A stretch of DNA of 58,213 nucleotides from Bacillota bacterium (lineage in GTDB: Bacteria > Actinomycetota > Aquicultoria > Aquicultorales > Aquicultoraceae). The first letter of the stretch is position 1, and the number at the start of each line of letters is the position of its first letter. Positions 8,202 through 16,268 of the stretch are shown piece by piece. Both the position numbers and the translations under genes were made by a program. Where the stretch lies: positions 1-58,213 of the forward strand of contig JAIMBH010000016.1 in the NCBI GenBank assembly GCA_023511485.1, given 5' to 3'. Below the pieces are notes generated by a model. The model saw nothing but the letters and a program-made list of their open reading frames with translations. It had not been told where the DNA came from and searched no databases.

Positions 8202-9743
8202 TTACTTTGCGTACTCTACAGCCCTATGCTCTCTAATGACGATTACTTTGATTTGGCCTGGGTATTCCAGTTCAGCCTCAATCTGCTTAGCTACATCGCG
8301 CGCAAGCATTGCAGCCGAGGCGTCATCAATATCTTCAGGCTTTACCATGATACGAAGCTCACGGCCCGCTTGCATAGCATAGCATTTCTCGACGCCTGGA
8401 TAAGACTCGGCAATTGTCTCGAGCTTCTCGAGGCGTTTGACATAGCTCTCAAGAGTTTCTCTTCTAGCCCCAGGTCTTGCACCCGATATGGCATCGGCTG
8501 CTTGGACAAGAACCGCTTCAACAGAATTTGGCTCGCAATCGCCATGGTGCGCCTCTATGGCATGGACGACGTTAGCGTGCTCATGGAATCTTTTGGCAAG
8601 TTCTGCACCGATCACAGCGTGCGGGCCTTCTACCTCATGGTCGATTGCCTTGCCAATGTCGTGAAGAAGACCTGCCCGTCTTGCAAGCCTCATATCTGCA
8701 CCAAGCTCTGCTGCCATCATTCCTGCAAGATGTGCGACCTCGATGGAGTGCTGAAGGACATTTTGGCCGTAGCTTGTTCTATACTTGAGCCTTCCAAGCA
8801 CTCTTACAAGCTCTGGGTGTAGCCCGTGGATATCAGTATCGAATGTTGCCTGCTCTCCAACCTCGCGGATATGGGCCTCTACTTCATCTCGTGCCTTTGC
8901 ATACATTTGCTCGATCCTGGCCGGGTGTATGCGCCCGTCTGCTATAAGCCGCTCAAGCGCGAGTCTTGCAATTTCCCTTCTAACCGGATCAAAGCTTGAG
9001 AGAATGACCGCTTCAGGCGTATCGTCGATTATCAGGTTGATTCCCGATAAATTCTCAAACGCTCTGATGTTTCGACCTTCCCTCCCAATAATTCTGCCTT
9101 TCATCTCATCATTCGGCAGTGGCACAACAGAAACAGTTGTTTCTGCAACATGGTCTGCTGCACATCTCTGTATGGCAAGGGCAATTACGTTTCTGGCGCG
9201 CTTATCTGCTTCATCTTTTGCCTTAGCCTCAATGTCGCGGATCATCATCGCAACCTCATGTTTGGTTTCGTCCTCGACTCTCTTCATAAGAAGCTGACGT
9301 GCTTCTTCCGCGGAAAGTCCAGCGATTTGCTCAAGCAGTTTCAGCTCTTTTTCATAAATTTCGGAGAGCTCGCTTTCGATTCTACTGATCTCTCTTTCGC
9401 GATCCGCAAGTGACCGCTCTTTCTTGTCCAAGTTGTTTACCCGTGCATCAAGAGACTCTTCTTTTTGAGCTAATCGTCTCTCTATGCGCTGGATTTCATT
9501 CCGCCGTTCGCGCAAATCGCGTTCTGCTTCTGAACGCAGGGCATGAATTTCATCTTTAGCATTAATCAAGGCCTCTTTCTTTTTGGTCTCAGCTTCCTTC
9601 TCTGCTTCAGATATGATTCGCTTTGCAGCTTCTTCGGCGGAGGCAAACTTGGCTTCTGCGGTTGTCTTTCGTACCATGTATCCTGCAGCTACACCGATCG
9701 CAGTTGCTACAACGGCTACGATTACTGTTACTATCGCACTCAT
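8202..9743 (-). CDS. rny: Ribonuclease Y
   Basis: RNase Y is the membrane-anchored endoribonuclease that starts mRNA decay in many Gram-positive bacteria. The 513 residues show an N-terminal membrane helix ([20 protein letters not shown]), a long charged coiled coil to about residue 200, a KH domain ([15 protein letters not shown]) and an HD domain ([28 protein letters not shown]). A perfect GGAGG precedes the ATG. The gene is preceded by a strong promoter, a folded leader and an intrinsic terminator ending ~20 nt before the start codon, so expression is probably controlled by leader readthrough. PNPase, RNase J and NrnA in the same window complete a Gram-positive-style decay set. Confidence 0.97.
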   Translation of the reverse strand: MSAIVTVIVAVVATAIGVAAGYMVRKTTAEAKFASAEEAAKRIISEAEKEAETKKKEALINAKDEIHALRSEAERDLRERRNEIQRIERRLAQKEESLDARVNNLDKKERSLADREREISRIESELSEIYEKELKLLEQIAGLSAEEARQLLMKRVEDETKHEVAMMIRDIEAKAKDEADKRARNVIALAIQRCAADHVAETTVSVVPLPNDEMKGRIIGREGRNIRAFENLSGINLIIDDTPEAVILSSFDPVRREIARLALERLIADGRIHPARIEQMYAKARDEVEAHIREVGEQATFDTDIHGLHPELVRVLGRLKYRTSYGQNVLQHSIEVAHLAGMMAAELGADMRLARRAGLLHDIGKAIDHEVEGPHAVIGAELAKRFHEHANVVHAIEAHHGDCEPNSVEAVLVQAADAISGARPGARRETLESYVKRLEKLETIAESYPGVEKCYAMQAGRELRIMVKPEDIDDASAAMLARDVAKQIEAELEYPGQIKVIVIREHRAVEYAK

Positions 9744-9760
9744 TGTTGCCTCCTTTTTTG

Positions 9761-9790
9761 AAATAAAAATGCCGAGCGATTGCTCGGCAA
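9761..9790 (-). terminator. Intrinsic terminator directly before rny
   Basis: Minus-strand stem TGCCGAGC/GCTCGGCA (9782-9789 with 9770-9777, 4-nt loop) followed by TTTTTATTT. Only ~18 nt separate it from the rny ATG, leaving no room for a promoter, so it acts either as an rny attenuator or as the end of a small RNA. Confidence 0.85.
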
Positions 9791-9938
9791 AAACCCTTTA
9801 CTAAGGCTAATACAGGCTTAACTTCAGCAGCTATTTATAATGCTGCTGCGAGCCAACACCTGTTCTCATCTGTAGTTTTTCCAATCTATGTAAAACTAAA
9901 TGAGTGTTCTTAGTAAAGCATTTCTGCCTGTCATCTAC
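9763..9938 (-). ncRNA. Structured rny leader or small RNA with a three-way junction
   Basis: The predicted ~175-nt minus-strand transcript folds compactly. P1 is a perfect 10-bp helix between 9909-9918 and 9796-9805. Within it are two arms: P2 (5 + 7 bp; 9900-9904/9865-9869 and 9892-9898/9873-9879) and P3 (ACAGG/CCTGT 9859-9863/9812-9816, then GGCT/AGCC, then CAGCAGC/GCTGCTG 9842-9848/9825-9831). Junction strands are only 1 to 6 nt. The terminator hairpin follows P1 by 6 nt. I recognise no known riboswitch or small RNA class. It could be a cis-regulator of rny or an independent RNA. Confidence 0.6.
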
Positions 9939-9944
9939 GTTTCT

Positions 9945-9973
9945 ATACTATAATTACAGCAATATAGTGTCAA
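9945..9973 (-). promoter_or_regulatory. Strong sigma-A-type promoter for the rny leader
   Basis: On the minus strand, -35 TTGACA (9973-9968), a 17-bp spacer, then -10 TAGTAT (9950-9945). Expected transcription start is near 9938. The consensus -35 and ideal spacing make this the clearest promoter in the gap. Confidence 0.75.
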
Positions 9974-10192
9974 GAAAATTAATCAACTGCGCAGGCGCCA
10001 GGGTTATCGAAAAAAGTTTGTAAGCCTTTTGTGCGCCAAATTCTTGTTGTAGCAGAGTACAAATGCAAGAAAAAGAGGAATGGGATTATGGAGCCAGAGT
10101 TTAACCAAGGCCTCGGAGTTTAATCTGAGTTTAATTGGTTTTTATAATTATTGCATTTGTAGAGGGCAGGCTTTTAGCAGCTAAACTATTTT
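9974..10192. other. Spacer between recX and the rny promoter
   Basis: About 220 bp of AT-rich sequence after the recX stop, with no recognisable gene, RNA or terminator. Nothing further is visible. Confidence 0.4.
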
Positions 10193-10831
10193 TCATTCTA
10201 AGCCTTCGTTTCTGATGATGTCCTTGCACACATCATAGACGACCGAGGAACTATATCCGCGCCTTAACAGAAACTGGCTGAGCCTGCGGTAGATAACGTT
10301 TTTATCGATGCCTTTATAGGAGGGCAATTTTGTTTCGGCAAGTTCTTTAGCTCGGGCATATTCGTCCTCTTCCGAGAGTGATTCTTCAAAAGCACTGGAA
10401 ATTATTTCATCAGGCACGCCCTTTAAGCGCAGTTCTTGCTTGATACGCCTTTTTCCATAAAGGTTTGAACTCATGCGGCCATTCATCCAGGCTCTAGCAA
10501 AGTTATCATCATTAAGATAACCAAGGTCTTTTAGTTTTCCGATAGCTTCTTCGATGATATTAGGTGCAAAGCCAGCCTTTTTTAGACGGCTGGATACTTC
10601 ATGGACGCTTCTTGAGCGGTAGGATAAAAGGAGGACGGCACGGTCTACCGCACGCCGTTTTTCCAGTGAATTTATTAATTGGTCAAGCTCTTCTAGAGTA
10701 AAGCGCTGACCTTCGTGGAGACCAAGCTCAGCAATGATGTCCGTATCATATGCTTTCCAGAACCGTCCATCTAAAAAGATGGATGTTCTCCAAGGGTGTT
10801 TTTCCTGCTGCTGCAGCGCTGTTATTTTCAT
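10193..10831 (-). CDS. recX: Regulatory protein RecX
   Basis: RecX binds RecA filaments and limits recombinase and coprotease activity. The 212-residue protein shows the three-helix repeats of the family, e.g. YRSRSVHEVSSRLKKAGF, IEEAIGKLKDLGYLNDDNFARAW, YGKRRIKQELRLKGV and RRLSQFLLRRGYSSSVVYDV. It starts 48 bp after recA, so both are probably made from the SOS-controlled recA promoter. It ends with a TGA stop. Confidence 0.94.
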   Translation of the reverse strand: MKITALQQQEKHPWRTSIFLDGRFWKAYDTDIIAELGLHEGQRFTLEELDQLINSLEKRRAVDRAVLLLSYRSRSVHEVSSRLKKAGFAPNIIEEAIGKLKDLGYLNDDNFARAWMNGRMSSNLYGKRRIKQELRLKGVPDEIISSAFEESLSEEDEYARAKELAETKLPSYKGIDKNVIYRRLSQFLLRRGYSSSVVYDVCKDIIRNEGLE

Positions 10832-10879
10832 CCTCTATTTCCCTCATGGAAAAAGAACTATTAACGTTAAGACATCCTG

Positions 10880-11911
10880 TTAGGACTTAACTGTCTCGGT
10901 CTCTATTGCCTCGGCGTCATCGGTTTTTACTAGCCCGACCTTCTCCCTCACTTTAGTCTCGATATCTAATGCGAGCGCTTTGTTGTCGACGAGGGTCTGT
11001 TTTGCCGCTTCGCGGCCTTGGCCCAGGCGCTCCTCGCCATATGTATACCAGGAGCCGCTCTTATTAACAATGCCGTGCTCAACAGAGAGGTCAAGTATGC
11101 TTCCTTCTTTTGAGATGCCCTCGCCGAACATGATATCGAACTCGGCTTGTCTAAAAGGCGGGGCTATTTTATTCTTGACGATTTTAGCCCGCACCCTGTT
11201 ACCGGTAACCTCAGTTCCCTGTTTGATAGAATCTGCTTTTCGGATATCAATTCTAACCGAGGCATAGAATTTAAGTGCTCTACCGCCGGGCGTTGTCTCG
11301 GGATTGCCAAACATAACGCCTATTTTCTCTCTAAGCTGGTTAATAAAAATAGCTGTGGTTTTTGATTTATTGATCGAACCACTTAGTTTTCTCAATGCCT
11401 GGCTCATGAGACGTGCCTGCAAACCAACGTGGGAATCGCCCATCTCGCCCTCGATTTCGGCTCTCGGTACAAGCGCCGCTACAGAATCGATTACGATGAC
11501 ATCTATAGCGCCGGAGCGGACAAGCATATCAGCGATCTCCAATGCTTGCTCGCCAGTATCCGGTTGTGAGATGAGCAGCTCTTCAGTGTTGACACCCAAC
11601 TTCTTGGCATATATGGGGTCGAGCGCGTGCTCGGCATCAATATAAGCGGCTACACCGCCCATCTTCTGGGCCTCTGCCGCGATATGAAGTGCAAGAGTTG
11701 TCTTACCGGAGGATTCAGGACCGTAGATCTCTATAACTCTGCCTCTGGGTACGCCACCGACTCCAAGTGCGATATCAAGTGCAAGCGCTCCCGTAGGGAT
11801 GACCTGGATATCCATCCTTGTAGGATGCTCTCCAAGCTTCATCAAGGAACCTTTTCCGTACTTTCTCTCTATTTGTTCTTTGGTTAATTCAATTACTTTA
11901 TCCCGGTCCAT
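10880..11911 (-). CDS. recA: Recombinase RecA
   Basis: RecA forms the strand-exchange filament in homologous recombination and triggers LexA self-cleavage. The 343-residue protein has the Walker A motif GPESSGKTT near residue 68, the YIDAEHALD block, Walker B ([14 protein letters not shown]) and the loop regions [16 protein letters not shown] and [25 protein letters not shown] ribosome-binding site is 5 nt from the ATG. The promoter contains a perfect LexA box, so it belongs to an SOS regulon. Gene order cinA-thpR-recA-recX is conserved. Confidence 0.98.
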   Translation of the reverse strand: MDRDKVIELTKEQIERKYGKGSLMKLGEHPTRMDIQVIPTGALALDIALGVGGVPRGRVIEIYGPESSGKTTLALHIAAEAQKMGGVAAYIDAEHALDPIYAKKLGVNTEELLISQPDTGEQALEIADMLVRSGAIDVIVIDSVAALVPRAEIEGEMGDSHVGLQARLMSQALRKLSGSINKSKTTAIFINQLREKIGVMFGNPETTPGGRALKFYASVRIDIRKADSIKQGTEVTGNRVRAKIVKNKIAPPFRQAEFDIMFGEGISKEGSILDLSVEHGIVNKSGSWYTYGEERLGQGREAAKQTLVDNKALALDIETKVREKVGLVKTDDAEAIETETVKS

Positions 11912-11963
11912 GCTTCCTCCCAGAGTTGTGGTTTAGCGAATTCATAAGGAAAGACCCTAACTT

Positions 11964-11992
11964 AGGATATACGAACGGATGTTCGTTGTCAA
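11964..11992 (-). promoter_or_regulatory. SOS promoter of recA with LexA box
   Basis: Minus strand: -35 TTGACA (11992-11987), 17-bp spacer, -10 TATCCT (11969-11964). The spacer contains the palindrome CGAACGGATGTTCG in plus-strand reading (11972-11985), a perfect match to the Gram-positive LexA/DinR consensus CGAACN4GTTCG, so LexA binding would block RNA polymerase. Downstream of thpR, 12090-12096 and 12134-12140 form a CTTTCAG/CTGAAAG stem without a T-tract. Confidence 0.92.
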
Positions 11993-12151
11993 GTGCTGTG
12001 ATGCGAATTCAAGTATGCCCAGTTAGCGGTCATGTCACATACTATACGAGTTGTGCTTTTGCACAATAATACTTGTGCTCTAAGTTTACCTTTCAGGCTG
12101 CCGCCTGGCAAGCGGATTTTTGCGAACCATGAACTGAAAGACACCGTTTGT

Positions 12152-12709
12152 CTATCCCTGCAGCGGAATAAACCTGATCGCTTCGTATTCGGCGCCTGTG
12201 GGTTTCAGGCGGCTCTGAAATATGGTTATGCCGTCCACATTTACCACCCGGCCTGAAATCTCTCCCGACGGCATCTGTGTTGCTGCACTTTCGATAGATG
12301 TTGGGATTCTGATCCTGGCCAGCGTGATATGTGGTTTGAAGGGCTTCTTCTCGATCTCGAAGCCAAGCGGAGCCAGGCTTTCTTCAATGGCTTTACTTAA
12401 TTCTATCAGCTCGCTTGAACCGTGTGATATGCCCACCCAGAGGACACGCGCTTTCCTAGAGCTTGGGAATCCTCCCACGCTATCAAGTGAGAAATAGAAT
12501 TTCCTGAAGTTTTTTATCGCATTCTCAATGGCATTTACTATTTCATCAAGTTTTTCGTCCTCTGTAGAACCTAGAAATTTAAGGGTGAGATGGATATTTT
12601 CCGGTGACACCCACCTTGTATTGCTTAGCTGGGATCTTAGCGGTTCGGAGATATTGTAAAGCACATGTTTTAGGTGGGACGGCAACTCTATGCCCACGAA
12701 TAAGCGCAA
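12152..12709 (-). CDS. thpR: RNA 2',3'-cyclic phosphodiesterase (LigT/2H family)
   Basis: The two HxT catalytic motifs of 2H phosphoesterases are present: HLTLKFLG near residue 40 and HITLARIR near 125. Bacterial members open 2',3'-cyclic phosphates on RNA and were first described as 2'-5' RNA ligases. The 185-residue size is normal. It starts 8 bp after the cinA stop and shares the conserved cinA-thpR-recA order, so cinA and thpR are probably one unit. Confidence 0.93.
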   Translation of the reverse strand: MRLFVGIELPSHLKHVLYNISEPLRSQLSNTRWVSPENIHLTLKFLGSTEDEKLDEIVNAIENAIKNFRKFYFSLDSVGGFPSSRKARVLWVGISHGSSELIELSKAIEESLAPLGFEIEKKPFKPHITLARIRIPTSIESAATQMPSGEISGRVVNVDGITIFQSRLKPTGAEYEAIRFIPLQG

Positions 12710-12717
12710 TGTCAGGT

Positions 12718-13980
12718 CTACATCCCTCCAGACTGTTCAAAATTATCCAGAATATAATACCGCAGCATATCAAGGGCTGCATTCGCACTTTTTAGCCTTA
12801 TGATGTCCCTTGAGCCAAAAAAGACGTATTTATTACTGTAGCTGGTGCTTTCATGCGACAAAGCGATGTAAATCAGGCCTACTGGCTTATCGGGAGTCCC
12901 ACCGGTTGGTCCTGCTATTCCCGTTATGGAAAGCCCAATATCTGAACCTAGCCTATTTCTTACGCCGACCGCCATAGCCAGAGCGGTCGCCGCACTTACA
13001 GCGCCTTGTCTTGCCAGCGTTTGTTCTGATACATTAAGCAGCGCCACTTTCGCATCGTTGCTGTATGAGATAATGCCTCCAAGAAAATAATCTGAACTTC
13101 CTGATATATCCGTAATTTTCTTGGATGTTAAACCTCCGGTACAGGATTCCGCCAGGGCAAGCGTCAGGTCATGCTTTTTTAATAGTCTTCCGACAACTTC
13201 TTCAAGCGTGTCCTCATCAAATCCGAAGACTATCGGTCCTAACCGCTCGATGAACCTGGATTCTGCCTCCTCAATGGCTTTGGCTGCCTCCTCTTCGCTG
13301 TTTCCTCTAGCCAGAAGCTGTAGTTGTATCTCGCCCGGAAATGCGATGATTCCGACTGTTACGTTTTCGAGGCTTTCCATAATGTCTTTAACCGATTCTT
13401 CAAGCGTTGCTTCAGTGCGAGCGGTGGTACGTAAAACTCTTACTTTATAGGTTTCATTTATAAGGTAGCGCGAATTTAACCAGGGGATGACATCTGTTTC
13501 GAGCATTTCTTTCATCTCACGCGGAACGCCGGGAAGGGAGATAACAAACCTGTTATCTTTTTCAAGGATTATTCCCGGTGCGCTTCCTATAGTCGGAATA
13601 ATCGGCTTTGCTCCGGATGGGAGATATGCCTGGCGGTATGTTATCTCGGGCAAGGGCGTTGTTCTTGGCCCGTATCTCTCCTTGATGATATCGGCTAGCC
13701 AGTGCTGAAATTCGAGCTTGCAATCTACAGCATCGCAAATCGCTTCGCGAGTCAGGTCGTCAACAGTGGGTCCAAGTCCTCCCGTGATAATCACACCGTC
13801 AACTTCGGCCAAAGATTTACGTATCGCCTTTGAGATCAGGCTTACATTATCGGGAACTCCTATCTGATAATTGCAGGAGTACCCTTCCTTACCCAGCCGC
13901 TTGGCGATGTAGGCTGCATTGGTGTTGACGGTAAGACCCAATGTTAATTCTGACCCAACGGAGATTATGTTGTAACGCAT
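12718..13980 (-). CDS. cinA: CinA: nicotinamide-nucleotide amidase / ADP-ribose pyrophosphatase family
   Basis: The 420-residue protein combines an N-terminal MoaB/MogA-like COG1058 domain (ISVGSELTLGLTVNTNAAY, VIITGGLGPTVDDLTREA) with a C-terminal PncC amidase domain from about residue 265 (LALAESCTGGLTSKKITDISG, SITGIAGPTGGTPDKPVG). The C-terminal activity deamidates NMN in pyridine nucleotide recycling. The gene follows pgsA by 14 bp and precedes thpR and recA, an order often linked to competence and recombination genes. An incomplete nicotinamidase-like gene at 49581-50171 is also in the window. Confidence 0.95.
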   Translation of the reverse strand: MRYNIISVGSELTLGLTVNTNAAYIAKRLGKEGYSCNYQIGVPDNVSLISKAIRKSLAEVDGVIITGGLGPTVDDLTREAICDAVDCKLEFQHWLADIIKERYGPRTTPLPEITYRQAYLPSGAKPIIPTIGSAPGIILEKDNRFVISLPGVPREMKEMLETDVIPWLNSRYLINETYKVRVLRTTARTEATLEESVKDIMESLENVTVGIIAFPGEIQLQLLARGNSEEEAAKAIEEAESRFIERLGPIVFGFDEDTLEEVVGRLLKKHDLTLALAESCTGGLTSKKITDISGSSDYFLGGIISYSNDAKVALLNVSEQTLARQGAVSAATALAMAVGVRNRLGSDIGLSITGIAGPTGGTPDKPVGLIYIALSHESTSYSNKYVFFGSRDIIRLKSANAALDMLRYYILDNFEQSGGM

Positions 13981-13994
13981 TGTTCTTTAATTCC

Positions 13995-14549
13995 TTAACT
14001 TCTTACTTTATCCGGCCGGTAAAGCACATTACGCGATTTTGTGAAGTAGTCGATTCCGGATAAGATTGTCAGGATTACGGCAATGGCTATCGCCAGTAAA
14101 CCTAAGGATATACCAAATAGGCTATATGGGACATTAATTATAACTATAATTATAGCAATAATTTGCGAAATTGTTTTTAATTTACCCCAGATACTTGCGG
14201 GAATTACTTTATTCTCGGTTAAGGCTACCAGTCGTAAGCCGGAGACTGCGAACTCGCGTGTGATAATTATAACTGCAACCCAGGCCGAGAGCCTGCCCAA
14301 CTGTACAAGGGATACAAGTGCTGCCGATACGAGCAACTTGTCGGCAAGCGGATCAATAAGCTGCCCAAATGCTGTAACCTGTGACTGGCTTCTCGCAACA
14401 TATCCATCGACTGTGTCTGTGATTGCCGCAATCGCAAAAATCAGTGCCGCGATGTAGGAACCGATAGGTTGCGGAGCCGATAAAAGGAATATCATAAAAA
14501 GCGGTACGAGAAGTATTCTAGAAATTGTTATTTTGTTTGCCAGCCCCAC
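13995..14549 (-). CDS. pgsA: CDP-diacylglycerol-glycerol-3-phosphate 3-phosphatidyltransferase
   Basis: PgsA makes phosphatidylglycerophosphate, the precursor of phosphatidylglycerol. The CDP-alcohol phosphotransferase motif is complete (DTVDGYVARS, then FGQLIDPLADK), within several hydrophobic helices. The frame extends to an ATG at 14591, but a GGGAGG lies just before a GTG at 14549, which gives the typical N-terminus GLANKITISRILLVP and 184 residues; this start is preferred. It overlaps the rimO 3' end by about 30 bp, implying coupled translation. Confidence 0.94.
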   Translation of the reverse strand: MGLANKITISRILLVPLFMIFLLSAPQPIGSYIAALIFAIAAITDTVDGYVARSQSQVTAFGQLIDPLADKLLVSAALVSLVQLGRLSAWVAVIIITREFAVSGLRLVALTENKVIPASIWGKLKTISQIIAIIIVIINVPYSLFGISLGLLAIAIAVILTILSGIDYFTKSRNVLYRPDKVRS

Positions 14550-15867
14550 CAACTGACCTCCCATAAAAATCGCAACTATCGAACCCATCAAAGTAAGTCT
14601 TGATTATCTGGCCTGGCTGTAGATCACCGCTGACAAATGTATAACCATCCACCTCGGGTGCCTGCCACCAAGCCCTTCCCTCAAATAATCCTGCTTCTGT
14701 TTCGACTTCTCTTTCGATCAGCACGTCGAATGTTTTTCCAACTCTACTGTTATTTCGCTCCTGACTGATATAATCCTGCAAGGCGTTTAATTGGTGGTAT
14801 CTCTCTTTTACTATGCGATCTGGGATGCGGTTAGGCAGCTCGGCGGCTTTTGTTCCCTCTTCTGGTGAATATTCAAAGATACCAAGATAATCGAACTTGG
14901 CTCTTTGCACAAAATCCGCAAGCTCATCAAAGTCGTTATCTGTTTCGCCGGGATAACCCACGATCACTGTTGTCCTCAGGACAACATCTGGAATGACTCG
15001 GCGCAGCCAGGCTATCTGGGCAAGATAGTCAGAGCCGGCACCGTGGCGGTTCATGGCATGAAGTATCCTCGGGCTTGCATGCTGGATCGGGATATCTAGG
15101 TAAGGCAGGATCAGCCGGTTGCTTTTTATCATATCGATTAGCTCATCGTTTATAAAATGGGGCTGCAGGTACAAGAGTCTGATCCACTTGATATTTTTAA
15201 AGCCTCTCATGGCGCTGAGAAGCTCTACAAATCTGCTTTTACCGTATAGGTCATAACCATACCTGCCGGTATCTTGCGCAATAATGTTTACTTCTTTAGC
15301 GCCTTTCTCATCGAGAAAGTGTGCTTCATCCAGCACTTTTTCAAACGGTTTGCTCCGGAAGTTTCCCCGGATTTGCGGTATCGCGCAATAGGCACAGCGA
15401 TTATCACAGCCGTCCGCAATTTGCAGGTAGGCATACGGCAGGTCAGATAGAATCCTCTCAGGATAAGCGGTAAAGTCATGCCTGGGGGCAGATGGCTCAA
15501 TGTTTTCGAATACGTCAGTTTTGATCATATTAGCAATATCGAACTCATTAGAAATTCCAACAAGAAGGTCTATTTCAGGGATCTCCTTGGCAAGGTCGTA
15601 GTAGTACCGCTGTGCAAGACAGCCAGTTACTATTATCTTTTTATGGTTCGACCGGTTTTTGAGCTCTACCAGCTCGAGGATGGTATCTATGGATTCTTGC
15701 TTTGCGGCCTCTATAAAACCACAGGTATTGACAATAATATAATCGGCTACACCAGGGTTTTCAACCAAGGAAATACCCTGTTTTATCAGTGAGCCTTTTA
15801 TATGCTCGCTATCAACGGAGTTTTTTGCACAGCCAAGCGTAATAACCGCGGCCTTTTTCGATAAAAT
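14518..15867 (-). CDS. rimO: Ribosomal protein S12 methylthiotransferase, probable AUU start
   Basis: RimO is a radical SAM enzyme that methylthiolates Asp of ribosomal protein S12. The radical SAM motif is GCDNRCAYCAIPQIRG, with NTCGFIEAAKQES and a C-terminal TRAM domain. The first conventional start, TTG at 15768, would lose the N-terminal cluster cysteine. The frame continues to an ATT at 15865-15867, giving LSKKAAVITLGCAKNSVDSE and 449 residues, the usual RimO N-terminus and size. GGGGAGGA lies 8 nt before the ATT. No ATG, GTG or TTG lies between that ATT and the LGC motif. This is the second AUU-type start in the window, after miaA. Confidence 0.94.
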   Translation of the reverse strand: MLSKKAAVITLGCAKNSVDSEHIKGSLIKQGISLVENPGVADYIIVNTCGFIEAAKQESIDTILELVELKNRSNHKKIIVTGCLAQRYYYDLAKEIPEIDLLVGISNEFDIANMIKTDVFENIEPSAPRHDFTAYPERILSDLPYAYLQIADGCDNRCAYCAIPQIRGNFRSKPFEKVLDEAHFLDEKGAKEVNIIAQDTGRYGYDLYGKSRFVELLSAMRGFKNIKWIRLLYLQPHFINDELIDMIKSNRLILPYLDIPIQHASPRILHAMNRHGAGSDYLAQIAWLRRVIPDVVLRTTVIVGYPGETDNDFDELADFVQRAKFDYLGIFEYSPEEGTKAAELPNRIPDRIVKERYHQLNALQDYISQERNNSRVGKTFDVLIEREVETEAGLFEGRAWWQAPEVDGYTFVSGDLQPGQIIKTYFDGFDSCDFYGRSVGGAGKQNNNF

Positions 15868-16268
15868 ATTGCCTTCCTCCCCGGCAAAACTGTTAAAGTG
15901 GCGATTCTGGTTGAGAATCGAAAAAAGATTGAATTATCTAAAGATTATTTAAAAGCCAAGGGCTTTTATTTTTCTAGCCTATTTCCGGTTCGACCAAGAC
16001 TCAATTCTTTGAAACTTAATTCTAAATTTTATAGTCCGCCGCTAAACCTACTCGCAAATCCAGGACAGATTTGTAATAAAATTATACAAGCCTGGATATT
16101 TTGGGTCTAGAGTCGACCTAAGAGCCAGAGATTAAAATTAGAAAGCAGAAAGCAATAAGCAGATAGTAGATATTAGGTAGTAGATTAAATTGTTGGGAAT
16201 TAGAATTGGTTAATGAGGGTTTTGCCGGCTTAGAGCTGTTTCTAATTTGCGGATATTAAGTGTATTAT
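15868..16268. other. Structured 400-bp gap upstream of rimO
   Basis: No gene is supported; a 70-codon plus-strand frame at 15898-16110 lacks protein features. On the minus strand a perfect TATAAT (16086-16081) could be the rimO -10, though no good -35 is seen. Three hairpins follow in the putative leader: ATCCAGG/CCTGGAT (16058-16064 with 16091-16097), AAAAGCC/GGCTTTT (15951-15957 with 15961-15967) and CGATTCT/AGAATCG (15902-15908 with 15914-15920). The middle one is followed by ATTTTTC on the plus strand and could end plus-strand transcripts. Confidence 0.45.

Noticed and set aside
9763-9938. Hammerhead ribozyme in the rny leader
   Set aside because: A three-way junction and a GATGAG stretch are present, but the conserved CUGANGA and GAAA core sequences are not.
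15898-16110. 70-codon plus-strand open frame upstream of rimO
   Set aside because: Composition and lack of a ribosome-binding site or family features; the region contains rimO leader hairpins.
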